Of a stretch of 9,137 nt of DNA, positions 7,207 through 9,137 are shown piece by piece. Below the pieces are notes generated by a model, which ran no database searches, was not told the DNA's origin, and saw nothing but the letters and a program-made list of their open reading frames with translations. Numbering within the stretch: position 1 is the stretch's first letter; each line of letters starts with the position of its first letter. This stretch comes from Bifidobacterium breve (GTDB taxonomy: Bacteria; Actinomycetota; Acidimicrobiia; Acidimicrobiales; Ilumatobacteraceae), in assembly GCA_945871625.1 (NCBI GenBank), contig CAMBWL010000032.1:1-9137 (forward strand), given 5' to 3'. A program made the position numbers and the translations under genes.

Positions 7207-9137
7207 ATGACTTCAAGTGCAGGAACCCCGATCGAACTCGTTAGGGATGTTTACTCAAAGTTAAAAAAGAATGTTGCTCTCGGTCGCAAGCGACTTGGTC
7301 GGCCGTTAACGCTGACCGAAAAGATTTTGATCAATCACTTAACGAAACCAGCCAAGCAAGAACTCGAACGCTCACGCAGCTACGCCGATTTCGCACCAGA
7401 TCGCGTGGCAATGCAAGACGCAACTGCGCAGATGGCGTTATTGCAGTTCATGACTGCTGGTTTGCCGACAACCGCCGTGCCATCAACCGTGCACTGCGAC
7501 CATTTGATTTTGGCCAAAGCCGGCGCACGCATCGACATGGGCGTCGCGATCGACACCAATAAAGAGGTCTACGACTTCTTGCGTTCTGTTTCGGCAAAAT
7601 ACGGCATCGGCTTTTGGGGCCCAGGCAGCGGCATCATCCACCAAGTTGTGCTCGAGCACTATGCGTTTCCAGGCGGAATGATGATTGGCACTGATAGCCA
7701 CACACCCAATGCTGGTGGTCTCGGCATGATCGCGATCGGTGTCGGTGGCGCCGATGCGGTTGATGTGATGACCGGCTTTCCGTTTAACGTGCGCTGGCCA
7801 AAAGTCATCGGCGTAAAACTCACCGGTTCTCTTTCAGGATGGTCAAGCCCCAAAGATGTGATCCTCGAAGTCGCTCGTATTCTCACCGTCGAAGGCGGCA
7901 CCGGCGCCGTAATTGAATATTTCGGTGAAGGCGCCGACACAATTTCAGCAACGGGCAAGGCGACTATTTGCAACATGGGTGCCGAAATCGGTGCCACTTG
8001 TTCTGTGTTCGGCTACGACGCACACATGGCGCAGTATTTACAAGCAACTGGTCGCAGCGAAATTGCTGCAGCGGCCGACAAAGTTGCCGAACATCTTCGC
8101 CCCGACGAGGGCGCCTTATACGATAAGACTATTGAGATTGATCTCTCAGCACTTAAGCCGTTGATTAATGGGCCACATACGCCAGACCTAGCGCATCGCG
8201 TCGGCAGCGGCGTCGCTAAATCTGCAGCCGAAAATAAATGGCCACTAGAAATTTCTTCGGCATTGATCGGCAGTTGCACCAACAGTTCTTACGAAGACAT
8301 CACCCGCGCCGCCTCGGTCGCACGGTTTGCCGCATCAAAAGGATTAAAATCCAAAACCGAATTGTTGATCACGCCTGGTTCAGAACAAATTCGCGCCACG
8401 ATCGAACGCGATGGCCTGCTCGCCGATCTCGAAGCCATCGGTGCAACCGTGCTGGCCAATGCCTGTGGCCCATGCATCGGTCAATGGGAGCGCTCCAAAG
8501 AGATCACCGAAAAAACAAACACGATCGTCAGTTCGTTCAATCGCAACTTTCCAAAACGCAACGACGGTTCGGCAAACACGCTGAGTTTCGTCACTAGCCC
8601 TGACACTGTTGTCGCGCTGGCTCTTGCCGGCCGACTTGATTTTGATCCGATTACAGACACAATCACCGCACCCGATGGCTCTGAAGTTTCGCTTGCTGCA
8701 CCGCTCGGCGAAGTATTGCCAAAAAATGGCTACGACGCTGGTGCCGACACATTCGTCGCGCCACCTGCCGATGGGTCAAACATCGAAGTCGTGGTTGATC
8801 CAAATAGCGATCGCCTGCAACTGCTCGAACCTTTTGAAAAGTGGGATGGCAACGATTTTATTTTCATGCCGGTGCTAATGAAAGCGAAAGGCAAGTGCAC
8901 CACCGATCACATTTCCGCTGCAGGACCGTGGCTCAAGGTTCGTGGTCACCTCGAAAATATTTCGGGCAATTTGTTTGCTGGCGCGGTCAATGCGTTCACG
9001 GGTGCAGTCGGCGAAGGTCTCGACAGATCTGACTACCAAGTTCGTCCGTATCCTGAAGTCGCCAAAAGCTACAAAAAGATGCAAGTGCAGTGGTGTGCAA
9101 TTGGCGATCAAAACTACGGCGAAGGTTCTTCGCGCGA
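7207..9137 (+). CDS. Aconitate hydratase, mitochondrial type, partial (C-terminus beyond right edge)
   Basis: Aconitase isomerises citrate to isocitrate via cis-aconitate in the TCA cycle, using a [4Fe-4S] cluster. 643 complete codons are present. Mitochondrial-type enzymes have about 750-780 residues, so roughly 110 are missing, from the end of the swivel domain. Alignment from memory to bovine mitochondrial aconitase is close and nearly gap-free. Equivalents of the known active-site residues are all present: Gln70 (bovine Q72), Asp98 and His99 (D100, H101), Asp163, Ser164 and His165 (D165, S166, H167), cluster ligands Cys357, Cys420 and Cys423 (C358, C421, C424), Arg446 and Arg451 (R447, R452), Arg579 (R580), and Ser641 and Arg643 (S642, R644) at the last codons of the window. 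There is no N-terminal extension for targeting. An in-frame TAA at 7186-7188 limits the start, and ATG 7207 is the first good candidate, though without a clear ribosome binding site. It lacks the extra length of AcnA/IRP1-type enzymes. The standard symbol for this subtype is not settled, so none is given. Confidence 0.96.
   Translation, partial: MTSSAGTPIELVRDVYSKLKKNVALGRKRLGRPLTLTEKILINHLTKPAKQELERSRSYADFAPDRVAMQDATAQMALLQFMTAGLPTTAVPSTVHCDHLILAKAGARIDMGVAIDTNKEVYDFLRSVSAKYGIGFWGPGSGIIHQVVLEHYAFPGGMMIGTDSHTPNAGGLGMIAIGVGGADAVDVMTGFPFNVRWPKVIGVKLTGSLSGWSSPKDVILEVARILTVEGGTGAVIEYFGEGADTISATGKATICNMGAEIGATCSVFGYDAHMAQYLQATGRSEIAAAADKVAEHLRPDEGALYDKTIEIDLSALKPLINGPHTPDLAHRVGSGVAKSAAENKWPLEISSALIGSCTNSSYEDITRAASVARFAASKGLKSKTELLITPGSEQIRATIERDGLLADLEAIGATVLANACGPCIGQWERSKEITEKTNTIVSSFNRNFPKRNDGSANTLSFVTSPDTVVALALAGRLDFDPITDTITAPDGSEVSLAAPLGEVLPKNGYDAGADTFVAPPADGSNIEVVVDPNSDRLQLLEPFEKWDGNDFIFMPVLMKAKGKCTTDHISAAGPWLKVRGHLENISGNLFAGAVNAFTGAVGEGLDRSDYQVRPYPEVAKSYKKMQVQWCAIGDQNYGEGSSR

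Noticed and set aside
7659..7997. Minus-strand open frame of 112 codons opposite aconitase
   Set aside because: It lies wholly within the highly conserved aconitase coding sequence, including the D163-S164-H165 motif. Its Pro/Ala/Ser-rich translation is the usual result of reading such a gene backwards.
1..9137. A new defence, mobile or biosynthetic system
   Set aside because: Every long coding region is accounted for by recognised metabolic families. There are no transposase, integrase, nuclease, toxin or CRISPR-like repeats, and no gap larger than 81 bp in which an unseen gene could sit.

Overview
The window looks like ordinary chromosomal core metabolism from a bacterium of middling GC content (about 50% by eye). 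The closest protein-level resemblance is to Actinomycetota. The N-terminus of the glutamate synthase small subunit and the 1516-residue large subunit read very much like the mycobacterial/actinobacterial GltB/GltD pair, and the nitroreductase-like protein also has an actinobacterial flavour. The exception is the aconitase, which is of the mitochondrial type rather than the long AcnA/IRP1 type typical of well-studied Actinomycetota. The lineage assignment is an inference from remembered family sequences, not from a search.

Layout. Positions 1-953 (minus) hold the first two thirds of gltD, running off the left edge. Positions 946-5496 (minus) hold a complete gltB, which overlaps gltD by 8 nt. 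A 78-bp gap (5497-5574) carries a 7-bp-stem hairpin and the gltB ribosome binding site. Positions 5575-6441 (minus) hold a crotonase-superfamily protein. An 81-bp AT-rich divergent intergenic region (6442-6522) separates the minus-strand genes from the plus-strand ones. Positions 6523-7170 (plus) hold a nitroreductase-family flavoprotein. A 36-bp gap (7171-7206) is followed by a mitochondrial-type aconitase running off the right edge (7207-9137). There is no gene-free stretch longer than 81 bp. I saw no tRNA, rRNA, CRISPR array, insertion sequence or phage gene.

How the genes work together. GltB and GltD form NADPH-dependent glutamate synthase, which turns 2-oxoglutarate plus glutamine into two glutamates. 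Aconitase supplies isocitrate, the precursor of 2-oxoglutarate, so the two ends of the window meet at the carbon/nitrogen branch point of the TCA cycle. The two genes are divergent and not in one operon, so this link is metabolic rather than demonstrated. The crotonase and the nitroreductase have no assigned substrate.

Nothing here amounts to a clearly new system. The points worth a second look are the mitochondrial-type aconitase, the Glu-to-Gln change in the crotonase active site, the TTG start and leader hairpin of gltB, the inverted repeats in the divergent promoter region, and the lack of ribosome binding sites on the two plus-strand genes.
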